Of a stretch of DNA of 64,000 nucleotides, positions 23,503 to 34,406 are shown in pieces. Within the stretch, counting starts at the first letter, position 1. Every line of letters starts with the position of its first letter. The stretch is from Eutreptiella sp. 'Long Island Sound 2002' (Eukaryota; Euglenozoa; Euglenophyceae; Eutreptiales; Eutreptiaceae). A program made the position numbers and the translations under genes. Location of the stretch: positions 18,001,612 to 18,065,611 of the forward strand of contig OZ038392.1 of the NCBI GenBank assembly GCA_964036045.1. The letters are read 5' to 3'. The notes below the pieces were generated by a model. It had not been told where the DNA came from. It did no database searches and saw only the letters and a list, made by a program, of their open reading frames with translations.

Positions 23503-24152
23503 TCACCGCCCTGTGCTCTCCCCTGTGAGCATCGCTGGACTTTCCAGTGTAATTCCGAAGCCCACGCTCCATGACATTGCAGAGCATATCAATGTTCATG
23601 GAGCTGGAGTGTGCCCACGCCGGATGGTCAGTTCAGGCTTAGATGCTTACGGCAAATTTTGTCCGTAAGCATTTTCTTGCTGACATTTCCCTGGCAGGCT
23701 TGGACGGCCGCACCCCCCAGTGTGCATAGCCCCCCCTTTATTATTCCAGATTGGGGCCTTAAGGCCCCTACGACGTTGCGCAACGGATGCCGCTGTCATC
23801 GGCATTGCGATTTTTGAGTGTGCGGTCTGGTCCCATGGCACTTGCGGCATCCAGACCAGTCTATGTGTGTCTGCAGACTACTTATGGCCTGAACTCAGGC
23901 GTTTTTCTGTCCACCCTCCTGCATATGCCTTATCCTGACCGGGGCGTGGTTTGGCGCTCTATCCAGAGTGTGTTTACACGCCTACTACCCCGTTAATTGC
24001 TTATTTTTCTGTTCTCCGGGATATGTGCAACTGTATGTTGAGTGTTGATGGCCCATTACTGAATCGAATACCAAGGCGCCTTGAGTCGCCGTGTACATGC
24101 TTCTACATGAGGTCCGGCTTGGACCCCACAGCTGCTGCTGCTGTGCACAGCA
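23503..24152 (+). other. 3' non-coding part of the Gypsy element, left portion
   Basis: No gene. Contains the hairpin at 23643-23672 and ends in an 18-bp palindrome at 24137-24154, exactly where the inserted repeat begins. Continues after the insertion at 27194. Confidence 0.5.
23643..23672 (+). repeat. Strong hairpin downstream of pol
   Basis: ATGCTTACGG (23643-23652) pairs perfectly with CCGTAAGCAT (23663-23672) around a 10-base loop CAAATTTTGT, followed by TTTTC. It lies 140 bp after the pol stop. It might act in RNA 3' processing or stability; this is an inference. Confidence 0.7.
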
Positions 24153-24409
24153 GCGGATCCCACGGCTCTCGACGTCCACAACGAGCATACAGGGCAAAAC
24201 TGCAAAATCCCAACACGGAATCCACAAAGTCCCCAGATCGTTAAATCCCTTGTCACATAATAATACCCTAAATCACAGCGCAACAAATCTGCAATTATCC
24301 ATAGTAAATCGCTGTAAATCATGCCTTTCATTTATCTACATTTCTGCACACGCGTCGCATCCTAAGCTACAGGACTCACGACTCATTCTGGGCATGCGCG
24401 CCCATTACA
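24153..24409. repeat. 257-bp terminal direct repeat, left
   Basis: Begins GCGGATCCCACGG and ends CGCGCCCATTACA. One mismatch against the right copy (ATCCCTTG versus ATCCTTTG). Confidence 0.85.
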
Positions 24410-26936
24410 TCCCCCTCCCAAGACACTGCCAAGTGTCTGAAAAACTGATATATACTTCCACATATGGGCAAGCATGCCCACTGAAAATGTCGCAGAAAAA
24501 ACTGCTCATGGGATGACATACCGGGATTACTCCATCCCATTTCTGCATAAACCTCAGGCCCCTACCCACAGGTTACCTCCGGTTACTCCCTGGGGCTGAC
24601 GGGCACCCTTGGTTTCACACGGGGATGTATCTACAATTGTGCAGAAATATATGAATGATGAGAAACCTGAAATCTGTCCTACCCCAGGGCCTGAAATTCT
24701 GAACTAAGACCCCTCTATCCTTTTTCGGGTAAACAAACTGACACATCTGAGTGGGGGGTGCTGCCCTATAAAAACCCCAAGCTGAGTGTTGGGGAAAAAA
24801 CGCCGACAAAGCTTTCAAATTCTAAATCAGGAAATCCTGACTACCCAAAAAATTCTGACTGAAAATTCTAGCCTAAAACTCAGGGGGCAGTTTCTCCAAA
24901 AACTGATATTCAAAACAGAAATCACATCCATTTATTGCCCATGCCATCTGTTTTTCTGCACCAAAAATTTCCTGCTCAGAAGTTTGTTTAACATCAAAAA
25001 ATTGCATCTCAGAATTCAAAAATCCAAACAGGCACCAATGCAGCAAAAGCAAAGCAGAAAACAGTGAAACATGTCACTGTGTGACCTCAAAGAGAAACCC
25101 TTAAGCCAATGTACAAACTGCTGCAGGCCTTCAACCTGGCACTTAACGTGCGTGAATTCTGAGATGCCACTTCTGCGTTCTTTTTTCACGCCCGCTCACC
25201 ATGCTCCACATCTGTGAAGCGTCGACGATGGTAGGGGAGGGGTTGGTGCAGAACTGGAACACAAAAAGACAGACCTGGCACAGTTTGGGCATCTCATCTG
25301 AAAATTTTCCATACTCGACCACTGTTGTTGACCCCACTTGGATTATCCACCTGTAACACAAACACAAGAAGGAAATGTGGATCAGTATATACAAGGTCAG
25401 GGCAAAAGAAATATCTGTTATCCAATTCACCCCCACGCTCCCCTTCCACAGTGGTAGAAGACACAGGAGCTGAGGACGACCAAATTCTACTCAACATTCA
25501 CCCACAGTGGCAGGCCCAATGATCATAGTAAAAAAGATGGGCAATGCCTGGCCCTGGCATCCAGCCCGCGGCCTGCCAACCTGAACCTCAGTGGAGGGGT
25601 CAACCTTGGTCTAGCTGGGTGTACAATCCACCAGACCCAAGGGACCTACAGGGTACCAACCAACACAGGTCACCCACAAACCTGCTTACCCACGCACTCA
25701 AGGAGTCATCGCGATTACCTATCTTGTGGTGGGGGGGTTTTCCACTGCACCCGAAAAACGTGCCAGCCCTAGGCTGCAGAGACAAACAAAACAAAAGGCG
25801 TGCAGTGTCAGGAGGACCCTGGCTTACCAAGCCACAAAGGCGTCCCCCTTCCAACACCATAGGTACACTCGTCAGTGCACCCGAATTCTAATCAGAACAT
25901 ACACCATGTTCTGTCCAATGAAAAACAGAAGCGGTACTGTGCCCTATGCTTAAAAATGGAGGCAGGGCAGCCACGCGCCAGCCCAGAGCCTCCAAACAGG
26001 CGTTCACCGGGGTCACACTGTGACTCAACACCAAAACAACCAAAGTGGAACCAAAACAGAAGTCATAGAAAAAATATTCCTCTTGTCAGCAAAACCAATC
26101 CTACTATGAGCAGACACTATCGTGAGCCAGAAAGGCTCAAACCAGCCCAGTGTAAAACTGGACTTTTATCTTCAAAATCTGAAAACCGAAACAAGGCTGC
26201 ATATCAGTGCAAGCCTGCAAGCACAAAGGCAGTGCTTTTTCAGCGCCACAGGCGCTTGGTGTCAAACCCATTTTTCTCATCTCACTCATTTGAGTGAGAT
26301 TTAGACCAAAAACTGGCGAACCTTGAAATGCTCCACTGCAGTGAACCTTTGAACAAGCATGCGCGAACACACACTGACACACACATTTAACCTTTTTGAA
26401 GCAACATCCTCAACGAACTTTTCGCTGGGCGCCCCTCCGGCGTCAACAGCATGTTGAACATCGTGACCTCGTGACAGCGTTGACGAAGGGGCTGCGCACG
26501 TCGCTGGGAACTGGGAGCCGGGGCGAACCTGCTGCATAGCTCATTGCAGCGGCGCTTGCGCCGGCACTGTTCAGCAGCATCACCAAGCTCATCAGCGCCG
26601 CCCTTGGCCTAGTTCGCCCAAGCCTTGCAAAAAAATTTTCCCAAAGCGTTCGCGTTGCCATCCGCTGTCCCAATTTGACGGAGGTATTGACAACAAAACT
26701 GTAGCCTTGACGAAGGAATTTCCGGATTTCTTATTTGATGGCGCCTGCTGCCGAATGAACGCTCCCAACGGCGTCTGTCTACAGCCTGTTGCACTCCGGC
26801 TGTCAGTGATGGCGCCTGCTTCCGGACCCAGGTTGCTCTGTTGCCTCTGGCCGGACGAACTTCACCCAAACTTAGGCGTTGATTTTGCGATACAGTTTTG
26901 ATCCTTTTCTCCGTGACGCTGGTAACGATCTTGTAT
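24410..26936. other. Interior of the nested non-autonomous element
   Basis: 2.5 kb with only short frames and no recognisable protein. The only regulatory-looking feature is the TATAAAAA at 24767. Minus-strand frames near 26400-26940 look slightly less random but show no domain. Confidence 0.5.
24767..24774 (+). promoter_or_regulatory. TATA-box-like sequence
   Basis: TATAAAAA in the context CCCTATAAAAACCCC, about 360 bp inside the left 257-bp repeat. A possible core promoter for the nested element. Weak, context-only evidence. Confidence 0.25.
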
Positions 26937-27193
26937 GCGGATCCCACGGCTCTCGACGTCCACAACGAGCATACAGGGCAAAACTGCAAAATCCCAACAC
27001 GGAATCCACAAAGTCCCCAGATCGTTAAATCCTTTGTCACATAATAATACCCTAAATCACAGCGCAACAAATCTGCAATTATCCATAGTAAATCGCTGTA
27101 AATCATGCCTTTCATTTATCTACATTTCTGCACACGCGTCGCATCCTAAGCTACAGGACTCACGACTCATTCTGGGCATGCGCGCCCATTACA
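26937..27193. repeat. 257-bp terminal direct repeat, right
   Basis: Near-identical partner of 24153-24409; same end points, different flanks (TGTAT on the left, GACCG on the right). Confidence 0.85.
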
Positions 27194-28012
27194 GACCGGT
27201 ACCTAGGTACAGATTTTTCTGTTGGAGTGCCCGTGACACCGTGTGCCCTAGTGGCTGTGATGTGCTGAGATCCTGATGGCGCCAGGCGAAAAGCCCAGTT
27301 GCCTGAATACACTCCCAGCGGTCCGCCACTGTCAGTCCCAGTGTGAGCCTACCGATTCGCAGACGCACTTGCAGTCGGGTGGCGACCTCCGGTGTCCTGA
27401 CCTCGGTCAGTCTGCCTGGGAAACTGGTGGTTTGAGGAGTCGACGCCTCCGCCCAGACTGCAGGAAGAACCCCCCCTGCATGGCCTTTGTGGTAATGGGG
27501 CGAGGGAAAAGACGGCCTTGATGCCCGATCCCTTATGGAGGAGCTCGTTCGGCTTTACCACTCTGGACTCGCGTCGTGGATATGGACATGGTGCGCCCGA
27601 GGGAAGACCCGTGGGGACTCTCCCCCAGCCTGCGGCCTTGGGAAGCCTGGGGTAGCCTGATGGATCCTTGTGGTCGCTCTCGACCTGTGGGACCACCTCG
27701 GTCGTCGTGTGACGCCTATGTTGGCCGTGTATGCCACTGCCACTGTGGTAGTGACCGTCGCAGCCAGCAACCGGTGCGCCTGGTATGGGTTAACGGGTCC
27801 TTCGGATGCCGAACCATCGCCGCCAGGACCCGAGACTTAAGACTCAATACTATACCGACGGTTACTAACGTTACTAACAGCTACAGCACCATACCTGTTC
27901 TACCATGAGTTGTCATGGGCAACCTGACCCAAAGCCAGCCTGAATGGGGATGGTCCCGGGTACCCGCTGCCATGCTTGGGTGTTATCGAGCCCCCCCCCC
28001 AGGGTTTGCTCT
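27194..28012 (+). other. 3' non-coding part of the Gypsy element, right portion
   Basis: No gene. Short GC-rich frames only. Resumes the Gypsy 3' region after the nested insertion and leads into the purine tract. Confidence 0.45.
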
Positions 28013-28023
28013 AAGGAGGGGGG
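28013..28023 (+). promoter_or_regulatory. Polypurine tract
   Basis: AAGGAGGGGGG immediately precedes TGAAGCGG, the first bases of the LTR. This is the expected position of the plus-strand primer of an LTR retrotransposon and fixes the LTR start. Confidence 0.8.
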
Positions 28024-28852
28024 TGAAGCGGTACCCGGAACCTCTGGCCCATGGCCCGGAGGCCTGCGAGCCGTCACACGCGTGCGGAAGCCGTTGACAC
28101 CGGCCGTCAGCGGGATATCCCTGTTCTCTAATCCGCGAGATCTGGAATCCGATCCTTAACCATTAAATCGATGTAGAATTACCATAGTTTTATTGTCTTG
28201 GTCGATTTTCGGTCAGAAATCGGTGAAATACCCGATTTCTACCGCGATTTCTAATTGTCGTGAAATGGCCGCCTGTTGTCGCCTGCTCGCGCGCCTTCGT
28301 CGCTCCGCCATGGCGAGTTTTGTGATGGATTTTTCTCGAGTACCTTTGAGGTTGTAAAGGAACCTAAGTGCTGGATCCAGAGGGTTTTTCTTGCACTTTC
28401 ATCTGGCGTGTTCACGAGAATTTTTCGCTGTCGCGTCTGAGAGAAAATCAGCGCGCAAGCTTTTCCGTCAATCGCTGGAACTCATGGTTCTCAAGGACCA
28501 TGAGTTCGGAAGGAACCCTACATTCCCCCCCTATGCCTTTCATCCATGCCCCTTTCACGTGGGCATATCACTTTGCATAGGGAGGAGGGCAATAGGGATG
28601 TTTTGGGCAGCCTATGGGCTTCGCAAACCCAAGTCGTTTATGAGCGCAAACGCTAACTTTGTGGCCTTGTGAGCATGAGCGTTAATAACCGAACACAATG
28701 CTCACAAGGCCAAAAGCCCTAGGCCATTCTTGATTTTGGAGCCGACTCAACGATGGCTCCACGCAATTCAAGGCGTACCAAAACTCCACTTTTGAAGAAG
28801 GGCAAGTTTTGGTCGAAAATTAGGCCAAAATGGCCAATCCCCCGAGGCTCGT

Positions 28853-28869
28853 ACTCGGGGCCTATGAGG
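28853..28869. repeat. Target site duplication, left copy
   Basis: ACTCGGGGCCTATGAGG, present once in the 5' LTR in slightly diverged form near 11910 and twice here, flanking 28870-33579. Confidence 0.85.
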
Positions 28870-29748
28870 TTTGAGGTTTGAGGTTTGTTTTTGCGGGTAC
28901 TAGACGCCTTTCGGCCCCGGGGGGCCACCTGGTCGGGCCAGGTGATATCCTCCCCACCGGGTCCTAGTGGGGGGCCCTCCAAGACGCACCTCCTGCCTGG
29001 TGGCGGAGTCCCCCGGGTTCACAGAGCTCGGAGCCCCGTCCTTCCCCGGCGTCCCCGTTTCGCCACTCCTCGGTCAGTGCATCAATTCGCAGCCGTGGCT
29101 GCGGGCGCTTACCCACTGCGTCGCCCCCCTAATGCGTGGTCGCCCGGGGCGCCGGCGCCGCCGGGCCCGTGCTACTGGCTTGTCGCCAGTGGGACCCCCT
29201 TGGGCTGGCGCGGAGGCTGCCTAGCCTAGGGGTTGGGGCGTGGCGCTGTGCGCCACTACTGCCTTGGCGGGTGCAGTCTCCCGTCTGTGTGTGCGCGGCG
29301 CTCGCGGCCGGTTCGGGGGGGGCTCGGGCCGGTACCTGGTGTTGTGTCTCTCCTGTTTCCCCCTTCCCGCCCCGCGTGTTCCGCGCTGCGTGCGGCGGGC
29401 CGTCCCCTCCGGGTGTCCCTTACCCTCGCTCGCTGGTACGCCATTCCATGCGGTCTGTGCGTTCCGCGCGCTCGGTCCGGTTGCCATTCCGGTAGTCCCC
29501 GCGTGTCCTTTTCGTGTGTGTGCGCTCGCGCTCTCGCGGTGTCCGCTCCCCCCCCCGCTGGGTGGTGTGGCGCGCGCATCCCGCGTGGTCCCGGCACTGG
29601 GCGCTTTGTTTGGCCGTTCCACTTGGTCCGTGCCCCTCCGCGTGTCCTGCCCCGGTCCCGTGCTCCGTCTGGCGTGCTTGGGGGGGGGCGGTCCGGTCCC
29701 GGTTCCCCCCTACTTGGCTTGGGGTTGCGGGGGCGGCGGCCCCTGGCC

Positions 29749-31462
29749 GCCCGTCCTCTGGAGCGGGCAGCCAGGGTTCCGCGTCCCGCGTGTCCTGGGT
29801 GCGGTCGGTGCGGGCGTGGGATCTCCGCTCCGGCCCCACAGCGTGAGCCCTTGCGGGCCGGTGTTGCTCGCTGTGGGGGTGGCGGAGGGGCGTCCCCGGG
29901 GGGGGTGCTTTCCACCTTTGTGTGGGGCGCCTGGTGTCAGGCGCTGTCCCTCCCCCGGCCGCCCGTCCTCTGGAGCGGGCTGCCAGGGTTCCGCGACCCG
30001 TGTGTCCCGGGTGCGGTCGATACGGGCGTGTGTACCCAGCACCGGCCCCCCAGCGTGCGCCCTTGCGGGCCGGCGTTGCTCGCTGTGGGGGTGGTGGAAG
30101 GGCGTCCCCGGGGGGGGTGCCTTCCACCGTTGTGAGGGGCGCCTGGTGTCAGGCGCTGTCCCTCCCCCGGCCGCCCGTCCTCTGGAGCGGGCAGCCAGGG
30201 TTCCGCGACCCGTGTGTCCCGGGTGCGGTCGATGCGGGCGTGTGGACCCAGCACCGGCCCCACAGCGTGCGCCCTTGCGGGCCGGCGTTGCTCGCTGTGG
30301 GGGTGGCGGAAGGGCGTCCCCGGGTGGGGTGCCTTCCACCGTGTTGTGAGGGGCGCCTGGTGTCAGGCGCTGTCCCTCCCCCGACCGCCCGTCCTCTGGA
30401 GCGGGCGGCCGGGGTTCCGCGACCCGTGTGTCCCGGGTGCGGTCGATGCGGGCGTGTGAACCCAGCACCGGCCCCCCAGCGTGCGCCCTCGCGGGCCGGC
30501 GTTGCTCGCTGTGGGGGTGGCGGAAGGGCGTCCCCGGGGGGGTGCCTTCCACCGTTGTGTGGGGCGCCTGGTGTCAGGCGCTGTCCTTCCCCCGACCGCC
30601 CGTCCTCTGGAGCGGGCTGCCAGGGTTCCGCAACCCGTGTGTCCCGGGTGCGGTCGATGTGGGCGTGTGGACCCAGCACCGGCCCCACTGCGTGCGCCCT
30701 TGCTGGCCGGCGTTGCTCGCTGTGGGGGTGGCGGAAGGGCGTCCCCGGGGGGGGTGCCTTCCACCGTTGTGAGGGGCGCCTGGTGTCAGGCGCTGTCCCT
30801 CCCCCGGCCGCCCGTCCTCTGGAGCGGGCAGCCAGGGTTCCGCGACCCGTGTGTCCCGGGCGCGGTCGATGCGGGCGTGTGGACCCAGCACCGGCCCCAC
30901 AGCGTGCGCCCTTGCGGGCCGGCGTTGCTCGCTGTGGGGGTGGCGGAAGGGCGTCCCCGGGGGGGGTGCCTTCCACCGTTGTGAGGGGCGCCTGGTGTCC
31001 GGCGCTGTCCCTCCCCCGGCCGCCCGTCCTCTGGAGCGGGCAGCCAGGGTTCCGCAACCCGTGTGTCCCGGGTGCGGTCGATGCGGGCGTGTTGACCCTG
31101 CACCGGCCCCACAGCGTGCGCCCTTGCGGGCCGGCGTTGCTCGCTGTGGGGGTGGCGGAAGGGCGTCCCCGGGGGGGGGTCTCTTCCGCCGTTGTGAGGG
31201 GCGCCTGGTGTCAGGCGCTGTCCCTCCCCCGGCCGCCCGTCCTCTGGAGCGGGCAGCCAGGGTTCCGCAACCCGTGTGTCCCGGGTGCGGTCGATGCGGG
31301 CGTGTGGACCCTGCACCGCCCCCACAGCGTGCGCCCTTGCGGGCCGGCGTTGCTCGCTGTTGGGGTGGCGGAAGGGCGTCCCCGGGGGGGGGGTGCCTTC
31401 CACCGTTTTGAGGGGCGCCTGGTGTCAGGCGCTGTCCCTCCCCCGGCCGCCCGTCCTCTGGA
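29749..31462. repeat. 212-bp GC-rich tandem repeat
   Basis: Nine occurrences of GCCCGTCCTCTGG spaced 211-214 bp apart (ending near 29760, 29972, 30184, 30398, 30609, 30821, 31033, 31246 and 31460). Units share GTGCGGTCGATGCGGGCGTG and GTTGCTCGCTGTGGG. Unit length is not a multiple of three and small indels vary between copies, so the open frames that cross it change phase and cannot encode a conserved repeat protein. Confidence 0.9.
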
Positions 31463-31842
31463 GCTGGCAGCCCGGGTTCCGGTGTGCGTGTGTGTTCGTG
31501 TGCGTGCACTGCTTGGCCGGGTCGGGCGGGCCGGCCTCCCGGGCGCGTTCTGGTGCGCCTCACCTTTTCCTTTGGCCGCTTTGTCTTTCTGCTTTGCTTG
31601 GCCCCCTCCGGGCTGGGGTCGCCCCCCTCTCTCTCGCTGCTGCTGCCTTTCCTCGTTGCCCTGGCGCTTTGTTTTTTTTTCTTTTTTTTTTTTTTTTTTT
31701 TCTTTCTTCTTTTCCCCTCCCGCTGCCTGGTTGGTTGGTGTCTCCCCCTCCGCCGTTGGCTGCTCGTTGGTGGTTGCTCCCCCGCCCCCTTCCCCTTTTG
31801 TGTCCCGCGGTTTTTGTTGCTCCCCCTTGGTGCCTGGGTGTT

Positions 31843-31843
<1 letters not shown>

Positions 31844-31881
<38 letters not shown>
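31844..31881 (+). repeat. T38 homopolymer
   Basis: A run of 38 T, with a second shorter interrupted T-run near 31672-31702. On the minus strand these are internal A-runs of the insertion. Confidence 0.85.
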
Positions 31882-32099
31882 CCTCCCGTTCTTCTTTCTC
31901 CGTGCGCCCCCTTTGTCTCCGGCTTTCTCTGGTTTCCGGCCCCGGTTGCCTTGGGCCTCGGCGCTTGCGTTGTTTGCTTTGTTGGCCTGCCGCTTCTGGG
32001 CTCTCCGTGCGCTTGTTCCTCTTTCGTGCTTTCCGTCTGGCTGTCCGCTGCTCCCTCGTGGTTGCTGCCCCCCCCCCCCCCCCCTTTTGTTTCTCGCGG

Positions 32100-32960
32100 T
32101 TTCCGTCGCCGCCGCTCGGTGCTGCGTGCCGTGTTGTGCTGTGCGTGGCTGGGTGCTGCGCTGCGCCGTGCTGCTGCGCGTTGTGTCGCCCGGTGTTGTG
32201 CTGTCCTGTGCTGTGTTGCGCTCGTGTGGTGCCGCTGCTTGTTGCGCCGTGCCCTCTGGCGCTGCCCGTCGCCCTGGGGCCCTGTGCTCTGCGGCGCTGT
32301 GTTTTGCGGTGTTCCCCCGCGCTGTGTGCTCTGTGCTGTGTGTGTTTTGTCGTGGCGCGGTGGTGCGTGCTGTTGTTCGCCGCTCTGCTTTGTGCTGTGT
32401 GCGTCCCGGGGTGCTGTGCTGTGCGTTCCCTGTGCTCTCCGCTCTGCGCGGTGCTGTGCTTCCCTGTGCTGGTGCGCTCGCGTTGTGCTGTTCGTGTGGT
32501 GCGTGCCGTTGCTGGCGCCTGGCGCTGTGGTGCGCTGCTGTGTGTTGTGCTGTTTCCTGTGGTGTGCCGTGGTGCGGTGCTGGGTCTGTTGGCCCGTGGT
32601 TGTTTGCTGGTGGCGTGTTTCGGTGTCGGTGTCCCTGTCTGGCCGCGTGGTCTGCTTCCCTATGGTTGGTGTGGTTTGCTGTGGTGCCCTGCTTTCCTGT
32701 GTCGTGTTCTGTGGTGCTGTGCTGTCGCGTGGTGCTGTGCTGTTGCTCTCTGCTGTCGTTTTGCGGTGCTGTTGGGGCTTGCTTTGCCTTTCGCGCTGTG
32801 CTGTGTTGTGCTGTTGGTTGGCTGTGCTGTTTTTTGCCCGGTGGTGGTGTCTGCGCGCTGTGGTGCTCTTTCCCTCGTGCCCTGGTGCCGTGCTGCCGCG
32901 TGGTGCCGTGGTGTCCTGTCCTGTCGCCTTGTTGGGTTTGTTTCTTGCGTGGGTGTGGTT
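32100..32960. repeat. GTGCTG/GTGTTG low-complexity block
   Basis: Dense irregular repetition of GTGCTG, GCGCTG and GTGTTG. A similar block occurs at 42660-42790. Confidence 0.6.
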
Positions 32961-33579
32961 GTACCTACTTGAAAAACCGCTGCCAAATTTCGTGTAAAAA
33001 AAAAAAAATTTGAAAATAAAATAAAATTATACACGACCCAACACACTCGCGTGCAGCAAGACCATGTTCGCTGCTGTGCCTTACGTGCTACCCGTTGTTC
33101 TTGATGTTCTCGGCCTTGTTCTTGTGTGGCGTCGTGGAGCGTGTTGGCGTTCATTGCTAAGGGTTAACCGCGTTCCCCCAGGGCTGCCCCCTGAGCTGCA
33201 GGGCAAGGGGAGTGATGGGCACGAGGATGGGGAGGGAGGTGCATGGAGAAGAAGAAGAAAAAGGCGGCAGGGCGCGACGTGAGGGGTCGTGGCGAGTTAT
33301 GAAAAATTTTCGAGTTTTACGCGCTGCTCGTGACGCGTTTTTCTTTGCGCCTATAGCGAGTTAGACGACGGCAAGGACGGCGTTGGGGTCCCACGAGCGT
33401 TACGGTGCTTACGGCGTTAACTATTCACCTATTTCGCGTCGAAAAGATTTTTGTCGCGTTTTTACGCGTTTCGCAGCGCGCTTTTTGGCCTAAGCGTTTT
33501 TTATGCTAATTAGCTTTATTTTCAGCTATTCAGAAAAATTTTTCGTCGTGTTTTACTCCTCTTTTTATTTCGTTCTGGG

Positions 33580-33596
33580 ACTCGGGGCCTATGAGG
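33580..33596. repeat. Target site duplication, right copy
   Basis: ACTCGGGGCCTATGAGG, identical to 28853-28869. The LTR sequence continues directly with AGTTGAGCC. Confidence 0.85.
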
Positions 33597-34406
33597 AGTT
33601 GAGCCTTGAACCAAGGCAATATGTGAAGTGGAAACCATGAAGGACATCGTGGATGGCTTGGTTGGTTTTTACAACCTTGTCTTCTATTTTATATATTGTC
33701 GCCTTGTGAGCACGCGTGCCATACTGCCTCTTTGCACACGCGCTCATATGCAAGCACTAATGACATGAGTGGGCGGAGACAATCTAACCATAGTGGGCAT
33801 ATTTGAAGGCACCTACTATGGGCCTACTCGGAAAATGTTTACTCATATTTTTGCTCCTCAAGGTCCCAAAGATGTGTACATGCCAACATCGCCGATACAT
33901 GCATTTTTTCCCATAAATAGTGTGCTTCAAGGATTGAGGTGTTAAAAATGTTTCCATTATGCTTTGAACCTCAACCCTTGTTGCAAAAGGGAAGCAAAGC
34001 TTCGGTTTGCATCCATGCAAAAGCCCGAGGCTCCTTTCTCTTGTGATACGGAGATACAATTTTTCGAGTGACCACTTTTGGGTGAATTTGGGCCGTTTTG
34101 CCCAGAATGGCCGCAAACCCCTTCTCCCACTGATTTCACCCCCAAGGTTGCGTGCGCCACTTGACCAAGAGTAAGGGCGATTCGGAGAGGGCACATAAAC
34201 CCGCATCGAATGGGTAGTTTCCTCATGAGGCCTCTCCTCACGAGGGGAGAGTTGTGAGTCACCCAATTTGGGGTATGTTGCCATTCTGCCCCATTTGTGT
34301 GTCATTCTCCCCAAAGGCGATATCAAGGGTCGTGCATCAAGGCTTGGCGCAACGAAATCGCCAAGGTTTCCTACCCTGGACGGTCGCCCGAGACGACCGA
34401 TCTTGC

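Larger units (their letters stand above)
24153..27193. mobile_element. Non-autonomous LTR-like element nested in the Gypsy element
   Basis: Two 257-bp direct repeats (24153-24409 and 26937-27193) differ at one base by eye and enclose 2.5 kb that is AT-richer than the host element. No RT, integrase or gag motif is visible inside. Read on the minus strand the repeats start TGTAATGGG, as LTRs would, but the far end does not give a clean CA in both copies. I find no target duplication and no clear primer site. The near identity suggests a recent insertion or a recent duplication. It could also be an assembly artefact. Confidence 0.5.
28870..33579 (-). mobile_element. 4.7-kb insertion, probable non-LTR retroposon
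   Basis: Interrupts the LTR with a 17-bp target duplication. Target duplications this long are typical of target-primed reverse transcription. The left end consists of repeated TTTGAGG, which on the minus strand would be a CCTCAAA-type short-repeat 3' tail, so I orient it as minus-sense. It has no RT, endonuclease or gag motif. In minus-sense order it contains an AT-rich 5' part with poly(T) on plus (33000-33579), an AC-rich low-complexity block, long A-rich runs, a 212-bp tandem array and a GC-rich end. The order resembles the 3' region of the LINE at 41101-42784, so it may be a 5'-truncated relative. The very long open frames across it (over 1000 codons on plus) have extreme composition and are not genes. 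Confidence 0.65.
11093..34406 (+). mobile_element. Ty3/Gypsy chromodomain LTR retrotransposon, decayed, with nested insertions
   Basis: The element is delimited by a 1895-bp 5' LTR starting TGAAGCGGTACCC and a 3' LTR starting with the same bases at 28024, directly after a purine tract. Between them lie a primer binding site, a leader, gag, protease, RT, RNase H, integrase and a C-terminal chromodomain, in the order usual for chromoviruses. Two insertions interrupt it: 24153-27193 in the 3' non-coding part and 28870-33579 within the 3' LTR. The 3' LTR lacks its last ~240 bp, being cut at 34406. Several stops, two frame breaks and altered active-site residues show it is inactive. The 5' flank is ...TTTCTAG; no target duplication can be tested because the 3' end is lost. 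Confidence 0.85.
28024..34406 (+). repeat. 3' LTR of the Gypsy element, interrupted and truncated
   Basis: Matches 11093-12747. It is split after 28869 by a 4.7-kb insertion and resumes after the duplicated target at 33597. It stops at GATCTTGC (34406), about 240 bp short of the 5' LTR length, where unrelated gag-coding sequence begins. The differences between the two LTRs are a few percent, so the element is not recent. Confidence 0.8.

Noticed and set aside
29233-33013. Plus-strand open frames of 300-1016 codons
   Set aside because: They run through the 212-bp tandem repeat, whose length is not a multiple of three, and through T38 and GTGCTG low complexity. The translation is Cys/Arg/Gly/Phe-rich nonsense, and equally long frames exist on the other strand.
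34297-34406. Start codon of the second gag at 34297
   Set aside because: That ATG is inside the truncated LTR of the other element. The fusion is a junction accident.
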